Positions 7,831-15,450 of a DNA stretch of 36,365 nucleotides are shown here, piece after piece (the stretch's first letter is position 1; every line of letters begins with the position of its first letter). A program made the translations under genes and the position numbers. The stretch is from NCBI RefSeq assembly GCF_000337735.1, contig NZ_AOHX01000002.1, forward strand, positions 118,957 through 155,321. Reading direction: 5' to 3'. Under the pieces are notes generated by a model. It had not been told where the DNA came from. It made no database searches and saw only the letters and a list, made by a program, of their open reading frames with translations. Origin of the DNA: Natronorubrum sulfidifaciens JCM 14089 (GTDB taxonomy: Archaea > Halobacteriota > Halobacteria > Halobacteriales > Natrialbaceae).

Positions 7831-8107
7831 CGGCGGGTGGGCGTGGGAACTCGCATCGAACGCACAGGACGACCTCGATGCGCTGAATCCGAACGAGCAA
7901 CAGCGTATCATCGACAAACTCGACGAAATCGTCGATTCTCCGTGGCGCGACCCACCAGACTATGGTGAACCGCTCCAGAACAGTCCACGCCGTAAGGTAC
8001 GTGTTGGTGAGTTTCGTCTTGCGGTTACTTTTCACAAAGATGACCATCGAATGGTCGTTGCTCGAATCAAACGTCGTGGTGGCGCGTATACCGCTGACGA
8101 CGACTGA
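7823..8107 (+). CDS. RelE/ParE-family toxin
   Basis: 94 residues, the normal length of the RelE/ParE superfamily. The segment WELASNAQDDLDALNPNEQQRI is the helical hairpin; LQNSPRRKVRVGEFRLAVTF and MVVARIKRRGGAY form the basic beta-sheet that in RelE members cleaves ribosome-bound mRNA (in ParE it blocks gyrase). Basic residues in these strands favour an mRNA interferase, but this is inference. The start ATG at 7823 overlaps the antitoxin gene by 8 bp, indicating translational coupling. An in-frame upstream start would extend it by 14 residues with no family support. Confidence 0.85.
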   Translation: MSDGGWAWELASNAQDDLDALNPNEQQRIIDKLDEIVDSPWRDPPDYGEPLQNSPRRKVRVGEFRLAVTFHKDDHRMVVARIKRRGGAYTADDD

Positions 8108-8446
8108 GTAGACATCCCAGAACCGGCAAAATAGACGAACTCTGTAACATCAGTCTGAGACTTGAACAAGGTCGAGCAACGGGATAGTAGATAGCACTAA
8201 GCGAGTTTTTGAGGGCGTGTATCGCGCGATTCGAGCTCAGAAATCTTCCGGTTGTTGTTCAGTTGGTTCGTATCGAAGGGTACGAGCTGTGGACCGATCA
8301 CCGGAGCCAGCGGACACTATACGTGCTTATTGAATGCTGGACGGCCTACCAGGACTGAGAGATTCGGAACAGCGTGCCGAATACAGGGCGCGAATCTTGT
8401 AATCCAGATCGTGCTGAAATCGTCAGTAACGCAAACCGCTTCGTTT
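8108..8446. other. gene-free stretch after the RHH/RelE pair
   Basis: 339 bp containing the second copy of the aroQ-end direct repeat (8162-8200) and, just after it, a short T-run (8206-8210) that could end transcription of the toxin gene. Base composition from about 8210 onward is less GC-rich than the surrounding core. Open frames here are not protein-like, and no transposase or integrase remnant is recognised. Confidence 0.5.
8162..8200 (+). repeat. direct repeat, copy 2
   Basis: A degenerate copy of the chorismate mutase 3' end: 8162-8178 equals 7328-7344 and 8191-8200 equals 7364-7373, with a diverged and shorter middle. It brackets the palindromic element and the RHH/RelE module. Confidence 0.8.
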
Positions 8447-8617
8447 TCAGTCACCCTTCAGTTCATCCATACACTCGGCACAAACTTTCAGATCATCCTC
8501 CCCGGCAAGATCTTCTTCGCCGTGATCGATTGAGTCTATTAGTTCGTTCGAGATAACATCTGGCGTGATGTTTTGAACGTCGTCCACATCACGGCCGCAT
8601 CGAGCACATTTGACCAT
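8447..8617 (-). CDS. small zinc-finger microprotein
   Basis: 56 residues with two cysteine pairs, CARC (residues 4-7) and CAEC (46-49), able to bind one zinc ion. The middle is acidic (Asp/Glu-rich). Small two-CxxC zinc-finger proteins are abundant in haloarchaea and often have regulatory roles, but no specific function can be given. The start MVKCARC places the first CxxC at the extreme N-terminus, as is usual for these; an in-frame ATG 7 codons upstream (at 8638) is an alternative. It lies alone between two toxin-antitoxin pairs, on the minus strand like the MazEF-like pair. Confidence 0.75.
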   Translation of the reverse strand: MVKCARCGRDVDDVQNITPDVISNELIDSIDHGEEDLAGEDDLKVCAECMDELKGD

Positions 8618-8704
8618 AGAATGAAGTAACAAGGTCACAGGGTATTATTATTGGCCAGAACCCTACGGTTAACGCTGTACCCTATACTGATTACAGCAGA
8701 TACG

Positions 8705-9058
8705 TCAGTCCAGTCCGAGACTCAGTTTCAACGCTTCGTCCACCGCCTCCATCGTTTCCGTATTGAGGCTTCCAAGTACCGAGTGAATCCGTTTTTCGAT
8801 GGAGACGACACGAATCTGGTCGAGGCGAATCGAGGAATCTTTCTCGAACGGCGATTCCGCTGCTTCAACGAGAACCTCGAACGGATAGCCCCGATATGTC
8901 CCCGTCGCAGGTGCAACGATAGTCGTGCTAGCATTGTTATTCCCAACGTCGTTCTGGACGACTACCGCAGGGCGAGTTTTCTTCATCTCGTGCCCTTCCG
9001 CAGGATCGAGCCGAACGATAACAACGTCGCCGCGACGAATTTCCACGTCCTCGCTCAT
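8705..9058 (-). CDS. MazF/PemK-family endoribonuclease toxin
   Basis: 117 residues, the usual MazF length. The N-terminus RRGDVVIVRLDP and the following KKTRPAVVVQND carry the Arg and adjacent residues of the active-site groove in MazF/PemK. The Thr-rich strand ASTTIVAPATG is the second half of the groove. Family members cut single-stranded mRNA at short specific sites. The gene starts inside the last 4 bases of the antitoxin gene (9055-9058), so the pair is translationally coupled. Signature residues look intact, so the toxin is probably active unless neutralised. Confidence 0.9.
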   Translation of the reverse strand: MSEDVEIRRGDVVIVRLDPAEGHEMKKTRPAVVVQNDVGNNNASTTIVAPATGTYRGYPFEVLVEAAESPFEKDSSIRLDQIRVVSIEKRIHSVLGSLNTETMEAVDEALKLSLGLD

Positions 9059-9294
9059 TTATCCAGCCCACTCCACGCCTCGTCCGACGCGTCGTCCCAC
9101 TCTTCTGCAAGCTCTCCTGCACTCTCAGAAGCCTCGCGATATGCGGCAGCCAGTTCGTCCTCGTCGGGGTGATCGGATTCTACTTCGACGACAGCGACGG
9201 TCACACGCTTGTTCGCGTACTCCGTTCCGAGATAGATTCGACCTCGGTCGTCAGTTTCGTTGGTCTGAAGGTCTCGCGCATCTACTTTCGTCAT
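9055..9294 (-). CDS. probable cognate antitoxin of the MazF-like toxin
   Basis: 79 residues. The first half contains DDRGRIYLGTEYANKRVTV, which resembles the swapped-hairpin AbrB/MazE DNA-binding fold (a Gly-Arg turn followed by a strand). The second half is a very acidic helix, ending in DASDEAWSGLDK, suited to covering a basic toxin. It is upstream of and overlaps the toxin gene by 4 bp. A TATA-like box lies about 29 bp before its ATG, next to a tandem heptamer likely to be its operator. The assignment rests on fold resemblance and gene order. Confidence 0.75.
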   Translation of the reverse strand: MTKVDARDLQTNETDDRGRIYLGTEYANKRVTVAVVEVESDHPDEDELAAAYREASESAGELAEEWDDASDEAWSGLDK

Positions 9295-9318
9295 GCTCTC
9301 AACTAGGTTCTGCTGCGG

Positions 9319-9346
9319 AATAAGTATTGCCCACTATTACCCACTA
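9319..9346 (-). promoter_or_regulatory. promoter and tandem-heptamer operator of the MazEF-like pair
   Basis: On the minus strand, ATACTTATT (9319-9328) is a TATA-like box about 29 bp before the antitoxin ATG. Immediately upstream are two exact copies of TAGTGGG (9330-9336 and 9340-9346) separated by TAA, a 10-bp period that puts both on one face of the helix. This is where an autoregulating antitoxin would bind. Confidence 0.5.
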
Positions 9347-9368
9347 CAATACTTTCAGTGGATCATCC

Positions 9369-9385
9369 CGTGGATTTCATCCACG
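9369..9385. repeat. perfect 7-3-7 hairpin
   Basis: CGTGGAT, loop TTC, ATCCACG: a perfect 17-bp dyad in the gap between the ABC permease gene (its 3' end at 9461) and the antitoxin promoter. It may be a terminator stem or a protein-binding site. No T-run follows directly on either strand. Confidence 0.5.
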
Positions 9386-9460
9386 TGAACGAGCTGAAAC
9401 AGCGAGAAATTAGGGAGCCGAACGTCGGAAATCGGATACGGTCATGTTTCGCTGTGGGAC

Positions 9461-10918
9461 TCAGTCCCGATTCCGATACCGCCCATCCCACCGCGGTCCG
9501 GCACGACTCGAGAGCACGTACCCGACCCCTCCGAACCCGAGCCCGGAAAGGGCGAGCACGAGTGCAACCGTCGCCGACGGCGGCACGACGACGAACCCGG
9601 CGACCAGCGTCGGCACGAGCGCGACGGCGACGCCGACGGTAAAGAGCGTAAACCGGACGGCATCGAAGAGAAACTCGTTCGGATCAAAGCCAGCGATATA
9701 GACGGTCAGCCCGTAGTAGTACAGCGCATAGCCCGCCAGCAGGATCGTGCCGACAACGGCGTCGAGCAGCGTGGCTTCGAACCAGTAAACTGCGCCAAGG
9801 TACGGCACGGCGACAGTCGGTGCACCGACGAGGACGAACGCGATCCGTTTCGCCCGAAACACGTCCGCAATCGAGACCGGGTAGATGAGATAGGCCTCGA
9901 GCGAGTCGAACTGGGTCAGCCAGTTATACGTGGTAAAGGCAGTGAGGCCGAGGACGCCACCGAAGAAAATCCCCGGCGCGGGTGCGATTCCGGTGATCGT
10001 CTCGACAAGGCCGACGAGCGCAGCCACGAGCGCGAGCAGGATGGCGGCCGAGACGAACGGCTTCCAGACACCGCCGGACGAGCGCGCCAGATCGAGCAGC
10101 GTTTTCGAGACGAGGGCACTCGTCGAAGACTCGAGTGACAGTCCGTTGCTGAGCTGGGCGAACCGATCGCCAGCCGTGCGTGCTGGACGTCCGTAGGTGG
10201 GGTCGTACAGCGTCAGCGCTGCTGCGCCGACGAGAACGGTTCCGAAGGCCAACCCAGCCGCGCTGGCCACCGAGCCAGTGATCGGGACGAAGACGGTCCA
10301 GGCCGCTCGAGTCCCACCCATCGCCCACAGACTGCCAGCACTGAAAACGATCGTCCCGACAAGTGCCCACGCCGGCACGCCGCGAGTCCGCAGCGCGATC
10401 AGGGCGACGGTCAGGACCATGCCGGCGACGAACGACAGCGACAGCGACAGCCAAAGCGCACCCACGGCAACCGGCGTCCGTGCTGAGAGTCCGACCAGCA
10501 CCGCATTACTGGCTGCCATCGGTAACACGAACGCAACCGCATAGAACAGGGCGTCTTTGAGCAAGAACAGCCCCAGCAGCCGACGCCGGGACAGCGGCAG
10601 CGTCGCCGGCGTCGAGAGGACGAGCGACAGTTTCCCAAAGACGTTCTCGAGCATATCCGAACCCGCGAAGCCGGCGGTCCCGCTGTAGAGGCCAAAACCG
10701 AGTGCGAGAACGTGCAGTCCGGTGATGATCGTCCCGTCTGCAGTACCAGTCTCACGGAGTGCAATCGTCGCGCCGACAGCGAGGGTGGCGATCACGGCCG
10801 GAAAGAGTGCGAATCGCCACCCGCCGAACAGACGCGTGTGGAGCCGCCACTCCTCACGAAAGAGGACGGCAAACAGCCGCCACATCGTCGGCCCCTGACG
10901 AGCGGGCGCGCCACTCAT
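9461..10918 (-). CDS. ABC transporter permease
   Basis: A 485-residue polytopic membrane protein with about a dozen hydrophobic segments, starting near residue 30 (after FREEWRLHTR, a cytoplasmic leader) and continuing to the C-terminus, which ends in a short Arg/Asp-rich tail. The long cytoplasmic segment around residues 245-280 (YGRPARTAGDRF onward) divides the protein into two halves, as in ABC-2-like export permeases. It overlaps the ATPase gene by 4 bp, so the two form one exporter in the cytoplasmic membrane. The substrate cannot be inferred; drug, lipid or peptide export are all possible. The start MSGAPARQG is set by the overlap; MWRLF 11 residues later is an alternative. Confidence 0.85.
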   Translation of the reverse strand: MSGAPARQGPTMWRLFAVLFREEWRLHTRLFGGWRFALFPAVIATLAVGATIALRETGTADGTIITGLHVLALGFGLYSGTAGFAGSDMLENVFGKLSLVLSTPATLPLSRRRLLGLFLLKDALFYAVAFVLPMAASNAVLVGLSARTPVAVGALWLSLSLSFVAGMVLTVALIALRTRGVPAWALVGTIVFSAGSLWAMGGTRAAWTVFVPITGSVASAAGLAFGTVLVGAAALTLYDPTYGRPARTAGDRFAQLSNGLSLESSTSALVSKTLLDLARSSGGVWKPFVSAAILLALVAALVGLVETITGIAPAPGIFFGGVLGLTAFTTYNWLTQFDSLEAYLIYPVSIADVFRAKRIAFVLVGAPTVAVPYLGAVYWFEATLLDAVVGTILLAGYALYYYGLTVYIAGFDPNEFLFDAVRFTLFTVGVAVALVPTLVAGFVVVPPSATVALVLALSGLGFGGVGYVLSSRAGPRWDGRYRNRD

Positions 10919-11718
10919 CGGTCCGACCCAAGCTGTTCGAGCGACGGCGCATCGCGGACGTCCGTCTCGTTGACCTGCTCGAGGAATACCTCGAGCAACG
11001 AATCGTCGCCGGAATCTGCAGCCGAGGTCTGGCTGGTCGTCGAACGTGGCGCAGTGTGCCCCTCAAGCGAGCGCTCGGTCACAAGCTCGCCGTTGGCGAC
11101 GATGCCGACCCGCGTACAGATCTCTTCGGCGACGTCAATATTGTGTGTGGAGACGAAGACGGCGTTATCGCCGGCCGCATAGGAGACGAGAAACCGCTTG
11201 ACCTGCTCCTGGACGAGCGGGTCGAGGTTCGCCAGCGGCTCGTCGATCACGACGACGTCGGGTTCGTGCAGGAACGCCTGTGTGAGCATCACCTTCTGCT
11301 GTTGGCCCCGCGAGAGATCGGTGTGAAGCGTCTCGAGTTTGCGTTCGAACCCGAGCCGAGTCGCCCAGCGGTCGGTTCGCTCGGCGACAGTGTCGGGGTC
11401 GAGATCACGAACGCTGCCGACGAACTCGAGATACTCCCGCGGCGTCAGAAAGCTCGGCGGCGATCCCTGCTCGGGGACGATACCGACACGGCGTCGTGTC
11501 TCGAGTGGATCAGCGACGGGATCAGTACCAAGGATACGGACCGTTCCCGAGTCCGGCCGGATCTGACCAGTCAAAACACGAATCGTCGTCGTCTTGCCGG
11601 CCCCGTTCGGGCCGAGAAAGCCGTACAGTTCGCCCCGTTCGACGCCGAAACTCAACCCATCAACCGCCTGAACGTCGCCATAGGACTTCGCCAGCCCGTC
11701 GACCTGAATCACACCCAT
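10915..11718 (-). CDS. ABC transporter ATP-binding protein
   Basis: A 267-residue ABC ATPase. Walker A GPNGAGKT is at 36-43, the Q-loop region near VPEQG at about 81-85, the signature LSRGQQQ at 135-141, Walker B VVVIDEP at 155-161 and the switch His in STHN further on. The pattern is that of the CcmA/DrrA/NatA-type export group. A C-terminal extension of about 55 residues (polar, ending in EQLGSDR) follows the ATPase core. It is first in a two-gene operon with the permease, with a TATA-like box about 32 bp upstream of its ATG. Confidence 0.93.
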   Translation of the reverse strand: MGVIQVDGLAKSYGDVQAVDGLSFGVERGELYGFLGPNGAGKTTTIRVLTGQIRPDSGTVRILGTDPVADPLETRRRVGIVPEQGSPPSFLTPREYLEFVGSVRDLDPDTVAERTDRWATRLGFERKLETLHTDLSRGQQQKVMLTQAFLHEPDVVVIDEPLANLDPLVQEQVKRFLVSYAAGDNAVFVSTHNIDVAEEICTRVGIVANGELVTERSLEGHTAPRSTTSQTSAADSGDDSLLEVFLEQVNETDVRDAPSLEQLGSDR

Positions 11719-11745
11719 AGACTGCCCGATGGTTCACAGGAGCTG

Positions 11746-11754
11746 ATAATTATA
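11746..11754 (-). promoter_or_regulatory. TATA-like box of the ABC transporter operon
   Basis: TATAATTAT on the minus strand, centred about 32 bp before the ATG at 11718, implying a leader of about 5 bases. Confidence 0.45.
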
Positions 11755-11840
11755 CTGTCGGCTGTTACTGGCTGTGGACAATACAGCAGTCATTGCACCA
11801 AAACCTCACAGCGTGCGAGCCATACGTTCGACAGGCCGGC

Positions 11841-12530
11841 TCAGAACTCCGTGCCGCGTCGTGCGCGCTGGCCGTCGTCGATCGGGTGTTTCATTTTCCG
11901 AACGTTCGTGATCAGGTCTGCCCGTTCCTCGAGATACGACGGCTCGACGTGGCTTCCCGAGAGGACGAGTTCGAGTCCGTCAGGCTTGGCATCGATCAGG
12001 CCGTGGACGTCATCCTCACTGATCAGTCCGCGGTCGGCAGCGTAGAGCACCTCGTCGAGGATGAGCATGTGCATCCCGTCTTCCGGTGGTGCGTCGAGAT
12101 CGAGTGGCGCGTCGAGGTCGGCGTCTGTGGCTGCCTCGAGCAACTCGTGGGCGCGGTCGAGGCCCGCCTCTGCTTCCGCCTCGTGGTCGGCCTCGTCGCT
12201 GCCATCGGCCATGCCGTGCCAGCCGTAGTGGCCGAGGTTCTCGTAGCTGATCCCCGGCAGCGCCTCGATCGCGTTATATTCGCCGCGAACCGCCTCGACG
12301 CTCGAGGCACCCCCTTTCATAAACTGGAGCATGTGCACGCGGTAGCCGTGGCCCGCAGCACGCACGCCCATGCCGAGCGTGGCCGTCGTCTTCCCCTTGC
12401 CGTCGCCCCACCAGACCTGCACGAGGCCGAACTCCTCGGGTGCAGACGGCTCGATTCGCTGGGCTTCCGGCGTCCGCCCCTGTCCGGGTGTGTTTTCGAT
12501 CGCCGATTCGGCTGGCTGATTGTCACTCAT
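11841..12530 (-). CDS. cobO: cob(I)alamin adenosyltransferase, CobA/CobO type
   Basis: 229 residues. It transfers the adenosyl group of ATP to cob(I)alamin or cobyrinate to make adenosylcobalamin. The P-loop GDGKGKTT is at residues 42-49, followed by MGVRAAGHGYRVHMLQFMKG and, later, MLILDEVLYA, the Walker B-like strand of this family. The start at 12530 (MSDNQPAES) was chosen; the frame continues 26 residues upstream but that part is poor in family character. The product supplies the cofactor used by methylmalonyl-CoA mutase, linking this gene functionally with MeaB at the window start. A TxT-loop and Asp/Glu-rich insertion (about 140-165) are typical haloarchaeal features. Confidence 0.92.
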   Translation of the reverse strand: MSDNQPAESAIENTPGQGRTPEAQRIEPSAPEEFGLVQVWWGDGKGKTTATLGMGVRAAGHGYRVHMLQFMKGGASSVEAVRGEYNAIEALPGISYENLGHYGWHGMADGSDEADHEAEAEAGLDRAHELLEAATDADLDAPLDLDAPPEDGMHMLILDEVLYAADRGLISEDDVHGLIDAKPDGLELVLSGSHVEPSYLEERADLITNVRKMKHPIDDGQRARRGTEF

Positions 12531-12648
12531 ACGCAATCCGTGGGGCCACCCATACATGTAGTTAGTCACATTCGTCGGTCCAGCGGCCGGGTGGATGGCC
12601 CGGACCAAATATGTCTTTAGGCTTCACTTCTAAGCTGTTCGCATCCAT

Positions 12649-13014
12649 ATGCCACTCGAGTTCTCATCGTCCGGCGAGACGCCCGATCTCGAGCGCGTCG
12701 TTAGCGTGCTGGACGATGCCGACTGCCGAGCGATCATTTCGGTGCTCGAGGAGCCAAAGACGGTCCCCGATATCGCAGATGAGACCGAACTGCCGCTCTC
12801 GACGACCTACCGGAAACTCGATCGGCTGACCGAGGCCGACCTGGTCGATGAAGCCGTCGGCGTTCGACAGGGCAGACACCACAAATCGCGTTACGTCGCG
12901 AATTTCGACCGGATTTCGATCAGCTTCGACGACGATCGAAAGCTATGTGTCGACGTTGCCCGCTCGAACAACCCCGCACTCGGGATCTGGTCGACCGCCA
13001 CACGAAAACTCTGA
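12649..13014 (+). CDS. winged-helix transcriptional regulator
   Basis: A 121-residue protein with one winged helix-turn-helix of the ArsR-like kind: LERVVSVLDDADCRAIISVL, then KTVPDIADETELPLSTTYRKLDRLTEADLV, where LPLSTTYRKLDRL is the recognition helix. The C-terminal part (about 70-121) has a short Arg/His-rich basic turn (GRHHKSRY) and a beta strand. No metal-binding Cys pattern is seen, apart from single cysteines at about 26 and 103. It is divergent from the adenosyltransferase gene with 118 bp between starts, so it might regulate it; this is only positional inference. Confidence 0.82.
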   Translation: MPLEFSSSGETPDLERVVSVLDDADCRAIISVLEEPKTVPDIADETELPLSTTYRKLDRLTEADLVDEAVGVRQGRHHKSRYVANFDRISISFDDDRKLCVDVARSNNPALGIWSTATRKL

Positions 13015-13021
13015 CGCCCTC

Positions 13022-14155
13022 TCACTGCGTGTTCGACTTCGACTGCGTCTCGGACTCGGCTCCGGGTTCGGTGTCCGGCGACGGCGATCCCATGCCGAGA
13101 TCCTGTCCTTCCTTGATCGCTTGGGCTTCCTGTTCCATCGCTTCGATATCCATCTCGGTTTGTTCGATCTCGCCGATGATCTCGGCGATATCGTCCAAGC
13201 CGATCAGTTCGCGCGTCTCCGCGTCGAACTCGAGGCTCTCGAGTTGCTGGCCATCCGCTTTGATGTCGCTCCCGGAGAGATGCTTGCCGTAGCGGCCGAT
13301 CATCGAGGAGAGTTCCTGTGGGAGAATAAACGTCGACGACTCACTCTGGCCGATCTCAGCGAGGGTATCCATCCCCCGATCGATGATGGCACGCTCACCC
13401 ATCGATTCAGCCGAGCGAGCCCGCAGGACCGTCGAAATCGAATCACCCTGTGCCTCGAGGATCTGGCTCTGTTTCTCACCCTGTGCGCGGATGATGGCGC
13501 TCTGTTTGTCACCCTCTGCTTTCTCGACAGCACTCCGGCGTTCTCCCTGTGCCTCGAGGATCATCGCCCGCCGTCGCCGTTCGGCGGACGTCTGCTGTTC
13601 CATCGCCCCCTTGACGCCCTGTGACGGCGTCACCTCGCGGACTTCGACGCTCTCGACACGAATCCCCCACTCGTCGGTTGGCTCGTCGAGTTCGGTTCGA
13701 ATGCGCTCGTTGATCATCTCGCGCCGGCTAAGCGTGTCGTCGAGTTCCATGTCGCCGATGACGGCGCGCAGCGTCGTCTGCGCGAGATTCGAGACCGCAC
13801 GTTCGTAGTCTTCGACCTCGAGAAACGCCCGTTTGGCGTCCATGACACGGATGTAGACGACGGCGTCGGCTGTCACCGGCGAGTTGTCGCGCGTGATCGC
13901 CTCCTGACGTGGTACGTCGATCGTCTGAGTCCGCATGTCGAACGTGTAGACCCGCGAGACGAACGGTGGGACGATGTTCAGCCCCGGTTGGAGCAGTTTT
14001 CGATACTCCCCGAAGACGGTTAGTGCGCCCCTGTTGTACGCGTCGACGATCTCGACCAGCTGCCAGACGGTAATGGCGACGACCACGAGGACGATTGCGC
14101 CGACTGCCAGCAACGGATCATCCACTTGGAGAGGCCCGAGTACTGAGATGTTCAT
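13022..14155 (-). CDS. SPFH/band 7 (stomatin-like) membrane protein
   Basis: 377 residues. A single N-terminal membrane segment (about residues 14-35) precedes an SPFH/band 7 domain (about 38-215: RGALTVFGEYRKLLQPG, then TIDVPRQEAITRDN and RAVIGDMELDDTLSRREMIN). A long coiled-coil segment rich in Ala, Glu and Gln follows (about 215-265) with repeated EAQGE-like units. The C-terminus is acidic and Ser/Gln-rich. These proteins form membrane-attached oligomeric scaffolds, often with an NfeD partner or protease. The start MNISVLGP was chosen because it precedes the membrane segment closely; the frame also stays open upstream, without membrane-protein character. No NfeD gene is adjacent. Confidence 0.93.
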   Translation of the reverse strand: MNISVLGPLQVDDPLLAVGAIVLVVVAITVWQLVEIVDAYNRGALTVFGEYRKLLQPGLNIVPPFVSRVYTFDMRTQTIDVPRQEAITRDNSPVTADAVVYIRVMDAKRAFLEVEDYERAVSNLAQTTLRAVIGDMELDDTLSRREMINERIRTELDEPTDEWGIRVESVEVREVTPSQGVKGAMEQQTSAERRRRAMILEAQGERRSAVEKAEGDKQSAIIRAQGEKQSQILEAQGDSISTVLRARSAESMGERAIIDRGMDTLAEIGQSESSTFILPQELSSMIGRYGKHLSGSDIKADGQQLESLEFDAETRELIGLDDIAEIIGEIEQTEMDIEAMEQEAQAIKEGQDLGMGSPSPDTEPGAESETQSKSNTQ

Positions 14156-14806
14156 CACGTATGCTAGGGAGGCTAGCCGAATAACGCTTGGCCCCTGTGA
14201 ACAGCACCCATCCAGAGTGAGCGCCGACACGGTCGGTTCCCATCAGGGAGCGAATCAGCGATAGAACTGGGTACGAACACCGGTAACAGGCGTCGAGGTA
14301 ATCGAGGCGTTTCGAGGAGCCGTGGCTCAATCGTTCAAGGAGCAAACGACGCGCGCACGTTCCGGACCGAATCGTCAAGAAACGAGTCGCGATACAAAAG
14401 CTGAGGATCGCATGATGATCTGGGTTGGCATGCCCGTCGTGTTCCCGGTTGAGGGACCCACATACGGGACAGTCTCACAGGTTGGAATGGTTACCGTCTA
14501 AGTGTGGTCGGTGTCTGTATCCTGTGTATTTTCACCACCTCGATAGTAGTTACCATACGACCATCAATAAAGCTTTTTGATTAGGTAGTATCCACCAATT
14601 GAGAGAGTAGTACCCCACAATTTCAAAAAATAGCCACATAAATTGCGAGATGGAGTATTATTTCACAACCAATGGCTATTTTCCACTCGCTCGTTTGATT
14701 GACCGCCCTGTCGTCGTCTCGGCACTGTTCATCCGACGTCGCGGCCGCACCTTCGGAGACGGCCGCAGTAGTGTGGCCGATCTTCGAATCGTGCTGTCCG
14801 ACAGTA
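14156..14806. other. gene-poor region between SPFH and msrA genes
   Basis: 651 bp. The left part is GC-rich; from about 14510 to 14660 the DNA becomes markedly AT-rich compared with its surroundings. Features seen are a near-palindrome at 14563-14581 around AAAGCTTT, and a 29-codon reading frame at 14412-14501 described separately. No recognisable gene, tRNA or transposon end. The region probably contains the SPFH promoter (an AT-rich box near 14180-14186 about 28 bp before its ATG). Confidence 0.45.
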
Positions 14807-15349
14807 TCAGTTGTTACTATCGCGAGATACGGATGTCTCCACGAACTTCTCGCGAACTTTCTCGACTTTCGGCGCTGCGTGCATCGAACAGTAGGCGTCG
14901 TTCGGGTTCTTTTCGAAGTAGTTCTGGTGATACTCCTCCGCCTCGTAGAACGTCTCGAGTGGCTCGATTTCGGTGACGATCCCTTCGTACAGCCCGTCTG
15001 CCTCGAGTTGCTCGACAAACGCCTCAGCAATCTCGAGTTGGTTGTCGCTGTGGGCGTAGATCACCGACCGGTACTGGGAGCCGATATCGGGGCCCTCACG
15101 GTCTTTCGTGGTCGGATCGTGGATCGTAAAGAAGACCTCGAGGAGATCCTCGTACGCGATCGTCTCGGGATCGTACTCGAGTTGGACGACCTCTGCGTGG
15201 CCAGTCCGACCCGAACAGACCGCCTTGTAGCTTGGATCGTCGGTATGGCCACCCGCGTAGCCGGAGGTGACGGATTGGACGCCGTCGAGTTCTTCGAACG
15301 CCGCTTCGACACACCAGAAACAGCCGCCGCCGAACGTCACACGTTCCAT
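14807..15349 (-). CDS. msrA: peptide methionine-(S)-sulfoxide reductase MsrA
   Basis: 180 residues, the standard MsrA length. It reduces methionine-S-sulfoxide in proteins, repairing oxidative damage, in the cytoplasm. The active-site motif GCFWC is at residues 9-13, with Cys10 the catalytic nucleophile. The downstream TGHAEVVQLEYDP and the RSVIY/ QNYFEKNP segments are the conserved methionine-sulfoxide pocket. A further Cys near the C-terminus (CSMHAAPK) could act as resolving cysteine. The start MERVTFGGGCFWC is the only one that places the motif normally; the frame extends upstream into sequence with no family support. Confidence 0.95.
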   Translation of the reverse strand: MERVTFGGGCFWCVEAAFEELDGVQSVTSGYAGGHTDDPSYKAVCSGRTGHAEVVQLEYDPETIAYEDLLEVFFTIHDPTTKDREGPDIGSQYRSVIYAHSDNQLEIAEAFVEQLEADGLYEGIVTEIEPLETFYEAEEYHQNYFEKNPNDAYCSMHAAPKVEKVREKFVETSVSRDSNN

Positions 15350-15450
15350 ATCCGCTTTCAGGGGCGCTCGAGGAAAGATGTGACGGCTACCCAACTGCCG
15401 GTTCTGCCTCGGTGGCAAGGAATTTCACGGTGGCCGAGAAACCCGGACGT

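Noticed and set aside
8252-8533. 93-codon plus-strand frame after the RelE-like toxin
   Set aside because: Not protein-like, lies partly opposite the zinc-finger microprotein, and has no promoter or family match.
10759-12045. 428-codon plus-strand frame opposite the ABC operon and adenosyltransferase gene
   Set aside because: It spans three minus-strand genes with clear motifs and the intergenic gaps, which a real gene would not.
14563-14581. Near-palindrome around AAAGCTTT as a possible transcription terminator
   Set aside because: It is short and has one bulge in AT-rich DNA, where such symmetry is common; no gene ends close enough to need it.
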